DNA of 64,000 nt from NCBI GenBank assembly GCA_014871385.1, contig CM026423.1:3848408-3912407 (forward strand). Reading direction: 5' to 3'. Both the position numbers and the translations under genes were made by a program. Below are positions 1-11,008 of the stretch, piece after piece (the first letter of the stretch is position 1; every line of letters starts with the position of its first letter). The notes under the pieces were generated by a model. That model had not been told where the DNA came from. It did no database searches and saw only the letters and a list, made by a program, of their open reading frames with translations. Source of the DNA: Ceratodon purpureus. Lineage: Eukaryota > Streptophyta > Bryopsida > Pseudoditrichales > Ditrichaceae.

Positions 1-702
1 TTGTATTAATACCAAGGTGATATCATGATGATACCAGGATTTTGACTAAAATGGTGCAAAGAGAACACTCCTTCCATTCTAAAAATTTCCAAATTGGCAA
101 CATAGAGCACAGCAAAAATTTCACCAGAGCTTATGCATATGAGCAGTGAATCAAGCAAGGCTCAAGCCATTTATCAGCAAGCAGGCTGTGTGGAGCAGAC
201 AGTGGAAATGTTTTACATAAATTTAAGACTTTCACGTATATTTAACATATTTTAATATTTAATGATGTACATGCGCATGACTTGACTAGCCTGCTGCCAG
301 ATGTACTGTTGAGTTTTAAAGTGGTAGAGTGTCGGGGTGGCAAGCATGCATTGGCTTGGAAGGATCGAGTGTCCTTTGTGCGTGTGTACAACTCCGACAT
401 ACCTAGCCTAATAACTACAAGACGTGTTGGGAACTTGAGCATCTCAAGAACACGCATAAGTTGTATGTGAGGTGATCATAGTGAAGTGCAAGAAGAAGTT
501 AGAAATTGGGTCAGACAATAAGAAAGCAACATGAAAACTGCATATCATAATTGATGGTGTAGTTCGTTTCAAAATTATCCTTTTGAAACGCCCATGAACA
601 GGCTGGATTAGATGTGCCATTGAAATGGGAACACAAGGCTGAAGTCTGGACACAGGAGAAGTAAAACAAGCCACAGTCTCTACTGCAATACCATAACACC
701 AC
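1..702. other. Intergenic, no gene seen
   Basis: AT-rich sequence with only short, unconvincing reading frames on both strands. I see no splice-supported exons, RNA gene or repeat here apart from the hairpin that begins at its right edge. Confidence 0.5.
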
Positions 703-822
703 CAGTAGTGGAAAAATGGTTTGGGGCGACCAACGAGTATACCATGAGCTTGGTGGACTGGCGTATTATACCAGCTCATTGGTATACTCGCTGGTTGCCC
801 CAAACCATTTTTCCACTAGTGC
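703..822. repeat. Long inverted-repeat hairpin
   Basis: Two arms of about 48 bp (703-750 and 773-822) are near-perfect reverse complements around a loop of about 22 bp (751-772). Shared arm words include GGAAAAATGGTTTGGGGC and CGAGTATACCA; only a handful of positions differ between the arms. A transcript of either strand would fold into a long stem. It could be a tiny foldback transposon (MITE) or a young small-RNA precursor. No target-site duplication is obvious and no known plant microRNA is recognised by eye. Confidence 0.8.
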
Positions 823-3479
823 ACAACAGGTTGGTTCTTAAATAATTCTAAATATTAAAAATAAATAAATTTGAAAAATATTAAGAGAAAAAAACAAAAA
901 TAAATTAACTTTTGCAATATTTTGTTATTTCTAAGCCATTTATGTCATTTTTATTGATTTTTTTGCTAAAAACAAAAATTGAAGATTTAGTTTTTGATGG
1001 ACGGACTTTAATTTTTCAAATAAAATAAATATTCGTTTCTTGAGGACCAAGCCTGCTATGGTGTTTCGGTGTGGCAAAGGAACGGCATGAGGGGTCCTTG
1101 TAGAGGGGTCCCATTATTCTCCTCCAACGAGCATGGCTTGGTTTAATACAGTTTTTTGGCCCGGCTCATTTTGTAATCCTAGAATTTTTTCGGATCTTTT
1201 TTTAAGCAAAAGTTTAGCTCTATAGCCCCATATTATATACTGAAGCCTCTTAGAGATCAAGGAGGACCTCATTCAAATATAATAATAGGGTCAAGAATTT
1301 CCTACGACTTTTCAAGCTTAAGCTCTAAGCTACGTTTAAAGGTGGTTGTTAGACAAATTTCCTATAGAGTAAACTAACTATGTAATCTAGTTTAAACCTC
1401 TTTTAGTGTAGAAATACCATAAAGTATGAAGGTCCAAAAGTTGTGTAGTAAATTGATATTAAAATAATTAAGAGACTTGTGCTGATTAATCAACTTTGCT
1501 ATTTTCATTATTTTAGATAGGATGGTAAGCCAGCCCATGTATTGACTTTGAATTGGTCCTAGTATCGGTTTAAAATGAGCCTAGGTAACCACAAAAAAGT
1601 TTGAAATACTCTTTATTTTGAAAAATTGTAGAAAAATATCCATGTGAGATAAAAATACGAAATCACATTGCCTCCTTATATTTTCTTCTCTTCCATGTAA
1701 ATAAATAAGTTCTATGATAAAATTTTATTTCAGAAATCCAAATCTCCTTATTTTTCACCGTTTCTGGTATTTTAATGCCATATGTAAATTCAAGTTGGGT
1801 TAATTTTTGTCAACCCCATATCTGAAATCCAAGTTTCACCCCTGAATCTCCAATGGATGTAATTTTCAGAACTGTGAATTTTGCATTGGGTACCAAGCAA
1901 AATATTTAAATCAAAGATGCAATAACTCAATAGATCCAACTTCATTTTTTTATCTCAATTCATTTAACTGTGTGAATTTATCCAAGACTATTTCTAGTGA
2001 TTTCATTTGGAAAAACTAAAATTAAAAAATTGAAATTTTGGAAGACGAACTTTATTTATAAAAAAATTGATAAATGTTTATTCAAGAGTAACAAACCTGC
2101 TATAGAAGTGCTTTAGTCCATATCCCACCCTTGGCTTAGTGTTCACAAATTTTTGCATTTGTCCCATATTCCCCCTGTAATTGCTAGAATAGTAAATGGT
2201 GTTTTTACAAGGCATAATTTACGATGGGACATGCATTAGCATGTACTATACGATCTAGCTTCATGCCACCTCCGGGACGAGAACACTGCCCCAGCCCCAA
2301 GTAACGTACATACAGATCATGTCAGACTTTGCTTTACAAAGTGTAGTTCACCCTACTGATGACTCCAACGTATCAATGCTCTCATTGTAAGCATGTTCCT
2401 TTCAAACAACTTCACCATGCAGCTCGTCATGACTCACTCTCTCCTACAGTCCTCTGGGATGCAATTCATTTGTCATGCGGATACCCTACTTTTTACTACC
2501 ATCCAATTTTTTATCATATGCTCGGGATCCATGAACATGGACTCCTTTTAAAATACATGATCCAAATTATATTCTGTTTTATAAATGAAGTTTTAATAGC
2601 TGTTTGAGTAAGAAACCAAAAAATTAAGTAAGAAATTAAAAAAATTAAAAATTGAGCCTCACCAATTACATTTTTCACATAATTTATTCTTAGTAATGGT
2701 ATTTTTGTCCAACTAATTCGTACAAATTTATGGTCTCTATTGCTCCTTCAATCCTACAAGAGAGGATGAATTTGAAAGAAAATCTCATCTTATTTCACAT
2801 GTCTAAAATCCCTTCAATTCTAATTATGGTTTGTTAATTTTAATAAATTAGAACTGAATCGTAGTTGTTCAAGGTGAGTCTTGTTTCCTCAAGGTAATTC
2901 TTCCACATGCAAACTTGAAGAACACAATTAATAAAAAAAAAATTAACAGACTGAAGAGAACTTAGAGTGTAATCCATGTTGATAGAATTGCAAGAACCAA
3001 ACTCATACGAAGCTCCGAGCTAGGGATTCTATTATAGATATGTTTGTTATCAATAACTAGTATGTAGGACCGGTGTCCCGGGGAAAAAACACCTCTGTTG
3101 CTGACAAGCCAATGAGCTGCAAAAGAATTAGGGTTTCTCCAAGGCGCAAGGTCCGAGAACATCCAAACCGAAACTTCCCGGCTTGGTTAGGATTTGAAGC
3201 TCCGGGGAGGGGTCAAGGAGAGCAGCCGCATAGACGTTTGAGGGCAACACAGAGGAGCAAGGCTAGAGCTCGGCCCGTTAGTTTTTTTGCAACCTTTTAA
3301 AAAATATTCAAAATATTTCGGCTTTTTGGCTCTCAAGCACGAAGCTCTTATTGACCCCATCAAGAATGGAAATTCACCCAAATGGATTCTATTATAGATA
3401 TGGATGTGACTTGAGACTCTTGACACAAAATTTGTGAAAGCAATCTTCCGTAACTATTAAACCGATAGTCCCCCATTCA
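823..3479. other. AT-rich intergenic DNA with an old internal duplication
   Basis: No gene is supported. About 970-1190 and 2030-2190 share the same run of words in the same order (for example GACGGACTTTA/GACGAACTTTA, AGCCTGCTATGG/AACCTGCTATAG, GTAATCCTAGAAT/GTAATTGCTAGAAT), so they are diverged direct copies about 1.05 kb apart. The rest is low-complexity A/T sequence. From about 3060 the base composition becomes more GC-rich without gaining a convincing coding frame. Confidence 0.45.
3024..3402. repeat. 19-bp exact direct repeats about 360 bp apart
   Basis: GGATTCTATTATAGATATG occurs at 3024-3042 and again at 3384-3402. The 341 bp between the copies is richer in GC than its surroundings. 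The pair could be a duplication left by an insertion or a recombination scar; 19 bp is long for a transposon target-site duplication. Confidence 0.6.
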
Positions 3480-3625
3480 CTCCCGAGGTTACCTCCCTGT
3501 TTCTAACTTCGGAGTCAAAAGATCTTATACTACTACTCTGAGAGAAGTGGAGAGACCTCACAGGAATAGGGTTCCAAATGGTGCAGAGTCTGTCCCCGCC
3601 TTCTATACCTCAACACCCTGTTTAA
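3480..3625 (+). repeat. Fossil repeat, LTR-like, related to 51950-52125
   Basis: This stretch and 51950-52125 share an ordered series of words: CGAGGT, TCGGAG(G)TCAAAAGA, a purine-rich block before CCTCACA, TAGGGTT, and a closing TATACCT-rich segment. The order and spacing suggest diverged copies of one dispersed repeat. The TATA-like end would suit an old LTR remnant, but no coding part or clear LTR boundary is visible, so the class is a guess. Confidence 0.35.
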
Positions 3626-4653
3626 CTGGACCATTGTTAATTCTGCTACCATTCTGTTGATACATAGAATTTTGAAACACCCCCTTTACTAGAATTATCA
3701 GTTGGCAATCTTCGTGTATGCAATCGATCAACCAAGTCCAACAAAATTCTCTAGAGTAGGTAGATTGAGGTTTACAGCAAATCGATCTGCAAATAATGGT
3801 TCGAAATTGCTTGAAGCAGATTCTTGGTGTAACATCAAGTTGGTGACAATGCAGAGAAAAGTTCATATAAGTAATGGCAAATTTGATTATGCTGAGTGAC
3901 TACTGAACCTAAACTTGCAGCACAAACCACCTCTCAAAATGCTGCGTGGTACGTCGATTGGGCACATAAAGTTCAACCTGCTCAAACTACAACTTCAGAT
4001 AACCTCTGAAGCTTTCTCAAACAGCAAGGGGACAAAATGTCTACATACCTCGCATGTCAGTGCTTTCAGGAATTGAAATTGCCAGCGATAATTTTGATGT
4101 AGATGTAGAATCCAATGTCCACCAACACAAGTTTCCTCGTCAAGAAGCAAAAACAAGCTCGCAAGGAGGATTGACAATGAGATCACTTAGCTCATGAAAG
4201 GCGAGTTCAAGATTACAATGACTTAGTAAGAGCCCACTTCTAGTAACATGAACTACAAAGATCATGTACGACAGAAGGGCTTGCTAGACTATGAGGAAGC
4301 AATATGCTGACTATTGTGTACATTAGCACCTGAAGCACAAGCGAAGTTTAGTCGATGACTAGTATTAGTGTCGACAATCAAGTTTGTCCAGTCCAGCTGT
4401 TAGCACTTCAGCATCCTAGACCTAGCTTTCAGGAACGCTATTGATCCTTGCTATGGAAGTAACCTGCTCCAGGCACTCGTAATTGGTGCCTAGATACATG
4501 GAGTACGTAAACCTTCTGAAATGGGAAGGCAATTTGAGAAATGTGACCTAAGCTGTACAAGTTTAAAACGGTGGATCCGAACAGAAGCAGGAGCTTCTCC
4601 GAGACCTCCAGGTTTTAGTTTACACATACTTTGATGTCAGTAACATATTGTGC
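3626..4653. other. Intergenic, downstream of HOP2
   Basis: This holds the likely 3' untranslated region of HOP2 (minus strand) and about 0.9 kb of unassigned DNA. Short frames exist on both strands but none has domain-like sequence or matching splice sites. Confidence 0.45.
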
Positions 4654-7093
4654 TCAGAATCCATTTTTCTGCTTCTTCACTCCCAGGTTGCTAAAATCCG
4701 TGATGTTGCAGCGAACATCTTCGTCGGTCTCAATGCCAATCTCCTCCTGCAGACAACTGCTGAGATCAGTTCCTGGGCCTTGGCAAAAAAGTAACCTGAA
4801 AAAGAGCCATCGTCCCATAACAAACGTGTGCAACGCAGGCCAATGGATGATTTCCAGATATCCGCCAATATGTGCATTTGAGGAGTCATCGGTTTGTTTT
4901 AACTCTGGGAATTCTCAACGATTTTAGGACGCTGAATCTATCCACGACAACAGCTTAAGATCCTTTGTAGGGGAACAAAGCTCTATGGACAGTTTCAAGA
5001 ATGAAACATTGCACTTATAACATTATAGTATAACAGTATAAACCGAACCGCTCCCCCAGATCCTAGTAGACTAGTACACTCCATTACCAGACATACTTCA
5101 ATGATTTTGAAACAGAGAACTTGACAAACCAAATAGACGCCCCTCTCAAAACTGCTTGATGATTAAAAGTTGAATGAAATCTGCGTGTTATGGTCAATTC
5201 AATCAGCTCTCTTGGTTTGCTTGCAAGAATTAATACTCAGAAAATCAGCTGAAGCGGTTTGATGTTGAATGTGCAAAAGTGATCAGAAAGTTCGACAGCA
5301 AAAACATAGGAGCTCCGGAACCGATGCAACAGTCCAATGCGAGTTTGTGGATTTGGAGTTGATTACCTTGAGGTCTTTCAAGTTTTCAGTCATTGATTCC
5401 GTAATCATGCCCCACAATTCATGATATATTTTCTTCCTCTTCCTCCATACCCCTAATTTGAGATCATAAGCTGCCTGCACTTCTAAGCGCTCTTCAGGTG
5501 TGACTAAGACACTCCCTTCTCGCAATGCCTGTACCTTTGTTTCCATGGTTTCGACCTGCAATACAAAATTCACTTAAATAATAAATACACGACGAATATA
5601 ACATCTTCAAGAAGGACGCTGCTGTAAACATGCCGCTGTTAGCTTTCAAAATACAACCGCAGTAAAGAATATGAGTGCTGCCAGTAAACTCCTCAGTTTC
5701 AGTTCCTGGACAACATGATAATGCACAGCCACAGGGAACATCGCAAACACATGAGCGTACCTCCGAGCCTAGCTCCTTCGTTTTCTTCACAACCGCATCA
5801 AGAGTAAGATTGGTTTCCGCAGACTTCAGCCCTGCACGACCAAACCAAGGTCACAGAGAATGCAGGTTGAGCCCTAATATTATGTCAAGATAGACTGAAT
5901 TGGAAATACTCAATGGCGCCGACGTAAAACCCGACATGTAATACTATTGGATGGATCAAATTACAACATGGACATTCGTTTTACAAGTGTCAGCAGTGAG
6001 AGCATTGCCCCTCTATGCTGTGAATGTTCGACAGAATCGTACCAAATGCAAAATCGGTTCAGGTTGGCAATCTCAATACTAATATGAATGCCGAGAGAAG
6101 CGAACGGTGACTAACACTAACTCGAATCATGTAATGTTCCAAGAAATTTATTCAAACTTCCTAAACATTACTTTGAACGTGATCAGAATCATTCGAGAAT
6201 CACAAATCAAAACAAGTCTTTCTAAGAGAGTGAGAATACCTGATTCGAGCTCGGATACACGAGAGCGTACAGCTGCAACATCTGCCAGCAATTGGTCGTT
6301 CTGCTTCTTCATTGCATCGAGTTCATCAATATCAGGAATCTCGAATTGGGTCTGGTCAGCCATACAGACCCGCTGTTTCCCATAATCTTTAAACGAGATC
6401 TTCCCGTTCGCTGCCAACGTATCCATCACCTTCTGCACCGCCGTTTTCTTGATACCATTCTTTTGCAATGCATCGGCCACCATTTGAACATTGAGTGGCC
6501 TGTTTTGCTGTCCCATCCCAATCATCAAACCTTCAAAACTAGTACACCATCACGTTTGGGTGTAAATTCCATTACATCTTCTATCATCTGAAAAAGTCTA
6601 TCCCAAACAATTCCACCCACAAGGCAATTGTCATCCAACAAAACTCCCCCATACGAAACTCACCAACATCACCTCGACATAAACCAAAACATGAGGCGCT
6701 GGCAACCCAGCATTCCAACATGCTGCCAAATCAGGCACGACGAACAAAAAATTCTACTAAAAACACAAACTCCTAAACATCAAGAATCTACTGGCACAAC
6801 CAACATCGCACCGACATTTTCAATCACCAAACAGCAGACTCCAATCAGCCAACCAACAATGAAACAAACAAAATTCACAAAGGATTCAAGCTCATGACAT
6901 CACTGCAAATCCTTACCTCATTGATGTAACCCAGAATGGTACCTGCACATAAAAATGAAAAAAACAGATAAGCACACATCAAAAACAGTCCCACATGAAC
7001 AAACGATCTCATGAATGAGAGTACTAATCAACGAGCTGCCAGAACTGCATGACAAGAACGCTCACCTTCAACGCTATCAGCCTTGGGCGCCAT
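4654..7093 (-). CDS. HOP2: HOP2 homologous-pairing protein, six exons
   Basis: HOP2 partners MND1 and stimulates DMC1/RAD51 strand invasion in meiosis (family knowledge). Exons on the minus strand: 7093-7066, 6942-6917, 6507-6240, 5831-5761, 5555-5367, 4746-4654. All five introns are GT-AG and all phases agree, giving 224 residues, close to the usual 215-225. The start MAPKADSVEGTILGYINE resembles Arabidopsis AHP2, which supports the tiny first two exons. Residues about 15-85 form the winged-helix DNA-binding domain (PLNVQMVADALQKNGIKKTA), followed by a leucine-rich coiled coil and a C-terminal part with WRKRKK and EEIGIETDEDV, both family hallmarks. Nothing appears broken. The assignment rests on remembered family sequence. 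Confidence 0.93.
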
Positions 7094-7985
7094 CGGGCCG
7101 TCGTCGACGTACCCACAGAACGTGATGACAAGTCAGGCGCAATCACGCACCCACCAGCTGCATGGAGCGATCTTCACCAACCTAGCAGCTGAACAACGCT
7201 CATGAAGAAGAGGTGAAACGGCGCTGAAAGCAACAACAGCGGCAGGGGCTGTGTCATCACCTACCTTGCGCATCCCAGCGCCATGTCGAGCTCGCAATCC
7301 TCGTACATGCGCAGCGGATGCGTGCTGCCCGCGCCATCATCATGCCTCTAGCTCTCTCGCTCGCGCACTGCCGCTCTCGCAGGGGTCGCGCCCATCTGCG
7401 TCACTGAGCTTTAACCCGGCATCCTCTACGAGGTCTACATTTTGGTTTGTAAATCTAGGTTTGGCGCTGATTATGCCGCATATTGGTTTTTTGTCGGTTT
7501 TATGTGTATTAGCTTCACTTCGAAGCCGCGCCGCGGGAGAGTGAGGTGGTGTACCCAGATGCGTTATAGTAGCGGTTGGATCCTGGGAATCTACAATATA
7601 GGTAGATGGTGGTGATTTTCAGTGTTGCATGCAGTGTCGCTTTTGCGTACAGCTCGCAAGGGGGAAAAGTGGCATGCAAAGGCGTCAGTGGACCTAAATT
7701 TGATGGTGTATGGTAAGTTCTGGAAGAGTGAAGTTGGACTCTGTGATAGTGGCGGTTTTGGGTGAAGTGTGGCGTTTGTGTACTGCCTTCTCTTTGAAGT
7801 ATCATGGAATGTCCACTTCATCGCACACTCGGTTCTGAGAAAACGAACATTCTGCCTTTCATGGAATACCAGCATGTAATAGGGCCACCATTCGAAGGAA
7901 ATTCATCACTCTCCAAAAAATAGGTCGTATTAATTCTTGATTATGGATCCTAGATGGCATGCGAGTGTATATATGGACTTTGATG
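7094..7985. other. HOP2 upstream region, GC-richer to about 7550
   Basis: Sequence upstream of the HOP2 start is noticeably richer in GC than the flanking intergenic DNA until about 7550, as expected for a promoter and 5' untranslated region. I cannot point to a defined TATA box or operator. Minus-strand frames between 7515 and 7875 have no recognisable protein character. Confidence 0.4.
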
Positions 7986-8434
7986 AGGGGCGGTTTACAC
8001 TATGGACCACGGAGATTGACTACAGCCCTTTAAAATTTGTGAGAGTCTCGTCTGAATTTGCTTTACAAAAAAAATATCGATTGCAAAGTTTGAAGTTATC
8101 TAAATTTACTATTTTTTGTCAAGTGGACAATGTTTCATAATTCAATGGGTTTTTTGTCGTGTAGAGGCAAAAAGGTCAAGTCGACAGAAATCAAGGGGAC
8201 CGTTGGACAAAAAATCAGAGATTATTAAAAATTTAAAATTTTTATTGATTTTTATAAGAAATTTAGCTCAAAGTCATTTTGGTCCAAATCCACTTTACAC
8301 TATGAATAATGACTAAGACATTTAAAAATGGTTTTTGTTTTTTCATGGTCACGGCATTAGACGAAAAGCTGCGACCATGAAATGATTTTGATTCCATCGG
8401 TCAATCTTCATGGTCCGTAGTGTAAAGTGCCCTT
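7986..8434. mobile_element. MITE-like element with 35-bp terminal inverted repeats
   Basis: The left end (7986-8020) and the reverse complement of the right end (8400-8434) match at about 29 of 35 positions; shared words are TTTACACTA, GGACCA and AGATTGAC. A possible 3-bp target duplication TGA flanks the ends. A third copy of the terminal word (CACTTTACACTATGAAT) lies inside at about 8289-8305, and CATGGTC...GACCATG near 8345-8382 makes an internal hairpin. The length is about 450 bp and there is no transposase. It is probably a non-autonomous DNA transposon, superfamily not determined. Confidence 0.75.
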
Positions 8435-8580
8435 GAGTATCAACAAATAATTATTTAGAGAAAATAAATCATCAAGTTCCATCAGGTCTTAAAATGTGTT
8501 GATAAATTTTTATTTTAAAATAATAATTTATTTACTGTATATGTAATCAAATTTGATTGAATTGGAATGAGAAAAAGATC

Positions 8581-8581
8581 A

Positions 8582-8618
<37 letters not shown>

Positions 8619-8620
8619 TA
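8581..8620. repeat. AT dinucleotide microsatellite
   Basis: About 40 bp of nearly uninterrupted AT repeats, broken once by a G. Confidence 0.9.
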
Positions 8621-8723
8621 ATGCCTTTATTTCTTTCTCAAATATATTTTGATAAAAGAGATAGTATTCGTATTCAATAGATAGTATGGTGTTCAATCTA
8701 ATACAACCACTTCAATTTAACAT

Positions 8724-8975
8724 GATAGTAGCGGTGTTTCATATAGTGGTGGTATTTACTAAATAATAGTAGTGTTTAATAAATAGTGGTTGTATTGACC
8801 AGGTAGTAGTGGTGTTTATAAGATAGAAGTGATGTTGAATTGAAGTAGTGGTGTTGAATTTAACACCACTACTTCAATTTAATAGGAAAATAGTGGGGTT
8901 TAATAGATAGTGATGGTGTTTATTGGAGAGTAGTGGAATTTAATAGATAGTAGTGGTGTTAAATTGAAGTAGTAT
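8724..8975. repeat. Degenerate TAGTAGTGGTGTTTA minisatellite with palindrome
   Basis: About fifteen imperfect copies of a unit close to TAGTAGTGGTGTTTAATAGA run through this stretch. At 8838-8879 one unit is followed at once by its own reverse complement (TTGAAGTAGTGGTGTT against AACACCACTACTTCAA), which creates a near-perfect 42-bp palindrome. There is no sign of coding use. Confidence 0.8.
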
Positions 8976-9766
8976 GTTAATTATATATTTGGGTTTAATT
9001 TCTCAATGAAACTGACATTAGTCAAATTGTTATATAAAAATGAACTTTTATAAGACGGTGTTTTTTGACATTTTTTCAAAAATCTCAATCTATGTATAAT
9101 ATTAGGAAACTGATCAAAATGAATACTAACTTATACCTTCAATGATGTTTTACAAAGAGTTATTAAAACCAAATTATATTGTACAAACTATAAAATGAGA
9201 ACATATTATATTTAAAAGTGTTAATACAGATAAACTTCATGTTAAGATGAACATATTATATTTAAAAGTGTTAAGACAGATAAACTTCATGAATTATATT
9301 GATTACATAAGATTTTGTATGAAATATGTTACACATACATTCTATGATGAAAACACGACAATATCAATAATCTAAAATCTTATGAATGACAACAAATGAA
9401 TACAATAATTTAATATATTTAGATAAAGTTATAATACAATCTGAATAATCAATTTTAAATATTGGTATTAAAACAACTTTGGCACTTGTTACAATAGAAA
9501 TCAAAATAACTTCATTTATTTTGAAATATTAAAAGTTTGTTTGCTATCATAATAAAAACAAAACCTCTATAATAATGATTTTATGACCTACTATGCTCTA
9601 GTAACTTAACCAATTATGGTAAAGAAACCAAATTATATTGGCATATTATATTGACAAATTTAAGACGAATCTATTCACTACACAATGGGTTAAAAGATCC
9701 ATGCACTAACATAATGGGTTACAAAATATAAATTTCATTGATGTAGCTAGGGCATACCAATTGAAA
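8976..9766. other. Very AT-rich intergenic DNA
   Basis: No gene, RNA or transposon is recognised. It contains the 50-bp tandem duplication listed separately and several short repeated words such as CCAAATTATATTG. Confidence 0.5.
9197..9291. repeat. 50-bp tandem duplication
   Basis: The words GAACATATTATATTTAAAAG and ACAGATAAACTTCATG occur twice with a period of exactly 50 bp and one internal substitution, which indicates a recent local duplication. Confidence 0.85.
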
Positions 9767-11008
9767 TCAACTTCGCAGTAGACTGACCCAGATCACATGA
9801 CTGGACTTGAATGCACCACTTGAACAGGCCACCATGAAGAGGGCACCTAACAAGACCCAACCCCACCAAGACACGCTATATCGCCCCCCAACGCCAACGC
9901 CAACGCCAACGCCGCAGCAGAAGGCATCATCGCATCCATGGACTGTTCTGGACCCTGGTCCATCGACAACACTAACTTCAAAGTAGGGCGATTCACGTGA
10001 ATGGAACAAGTTGGATCCCCGTACAAAGAGACTAGTCACGGCGATGAACCCAAGCACCCACCCTAGCACCCACGACCGCACCCACAAAAACCCCCCATGA
10101 CCGTCACCAACTACACCCCGGTCCCTCCCATCGGGGACGGAGCCCCCCCTCGCCTTTAATGCACGTAGTCGAGGCGCCCCCCCAAAGCGCAGACTCTGCC
10201 AGCGACTGACAGAGCTTGGCCCCGTCCGCGGGTCGGTGGCTCCGCCCGGGGGTCCAATTGGGGGAAGTGAGAAGGCGGGAATGGGAATGGGAATGGGAAC
10301 AGAGGCGAGGGAAGCAAATCCACTTTCCACGACTCCGACACACAGAAGCTGCTGTAATTATTCGCAAGAGCAGGCGGGCGGGAGAATACACCCTCCCTCC
10401 TTCGTCATCGCCCAAGGATCTGGACTCATAACTTAGCCCAACTCCATCGCCAACCTCGCCCCACCCCAAACCATCACCAAAACTTCGCCCAAGGAAGACC
10501 ACGCCAGGGCAGGCCAGGCCAGGGCAGGGCAGGGCAGTGTGTGTGCAGTGCAGTGGAGTGGAGTGGAGTGGGCACACACAGAGCACATGAGTAGAGAGTG
10601 CTGCTGCGACTGCTGCTGCGACTGCTGCTACTGTTGCAGTCTCGGAGGGAAGGGCGTCCTACTCCTGCATTTTAAACCATAGCTGCATCCTCGCATTCCT
10701 TCTTCTCTGTCTCTCTGTCTCTCTCTGTGTCGCTCTGTGTGTCTGATTTTTCTCTGGGTCCACGCCACCACGCTTTCTCTTTAGCGTCTAGTATTTTTGC
10801 GTTGCTTTTGGGGCAATTTTCTGGAAAGGAAAAAAGGGACGCTAGGGGGTGTTGTTGCGGGATTGTGGTGTTGGGGTGGAGGGGGAGTGGGTGGCGGAAT
10901 AAGGGATCCTGGGGAATAGTTTATGAGGGGGAGGGTTTTTGGGGTTTCGGAAACAGTGGGGTATTTTGGGGGATTTTTATTTTACAAAAGGTAGGGGAGG
11001 GGAGCAAG
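9767..11008 (+). promoter_or_regulatory. GC-rich upstream region and 5' leader of FPG1
   Basis: An abrupt rise in GC content begins near 9770 and runs to the FPG1 start. It is packed with short repeats: a CCAACG hexamer array (9888-9917), a GGGAAT run (10279-10300), GGCAG and GGAGT runs (10508-10570), a CTGCTGCGA run (10598-10635), and a CT/GT-rich tract (10700-10742) typical of plant 5' untranslated regions. A TTTTAAA word at 10669-10675 could be a weak TATA element. Long minus-strand frames here (9767-10586) are probably by-products of the GC-rich repeats rather than a divergent gene. Confidence 0.4.

Noticed and set aside
7515-7875. Minus-strand frames of about 95 codons
   Set aside because: No domain, no phase-compatible splice partners, and composition like the surrounding spacer.
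9767-10586. Long minus-strand frames (187 and 160 codons) upstream of FPG1, one with a hydrophobic stretch
   Set aside because: They arise in a GC-rich, repeat-rich promoter (the GVGVGVGVG run is a translated CCAACG hexamer array), have no domain, and no continuation exon exists in the AT-rich DNA beyond.
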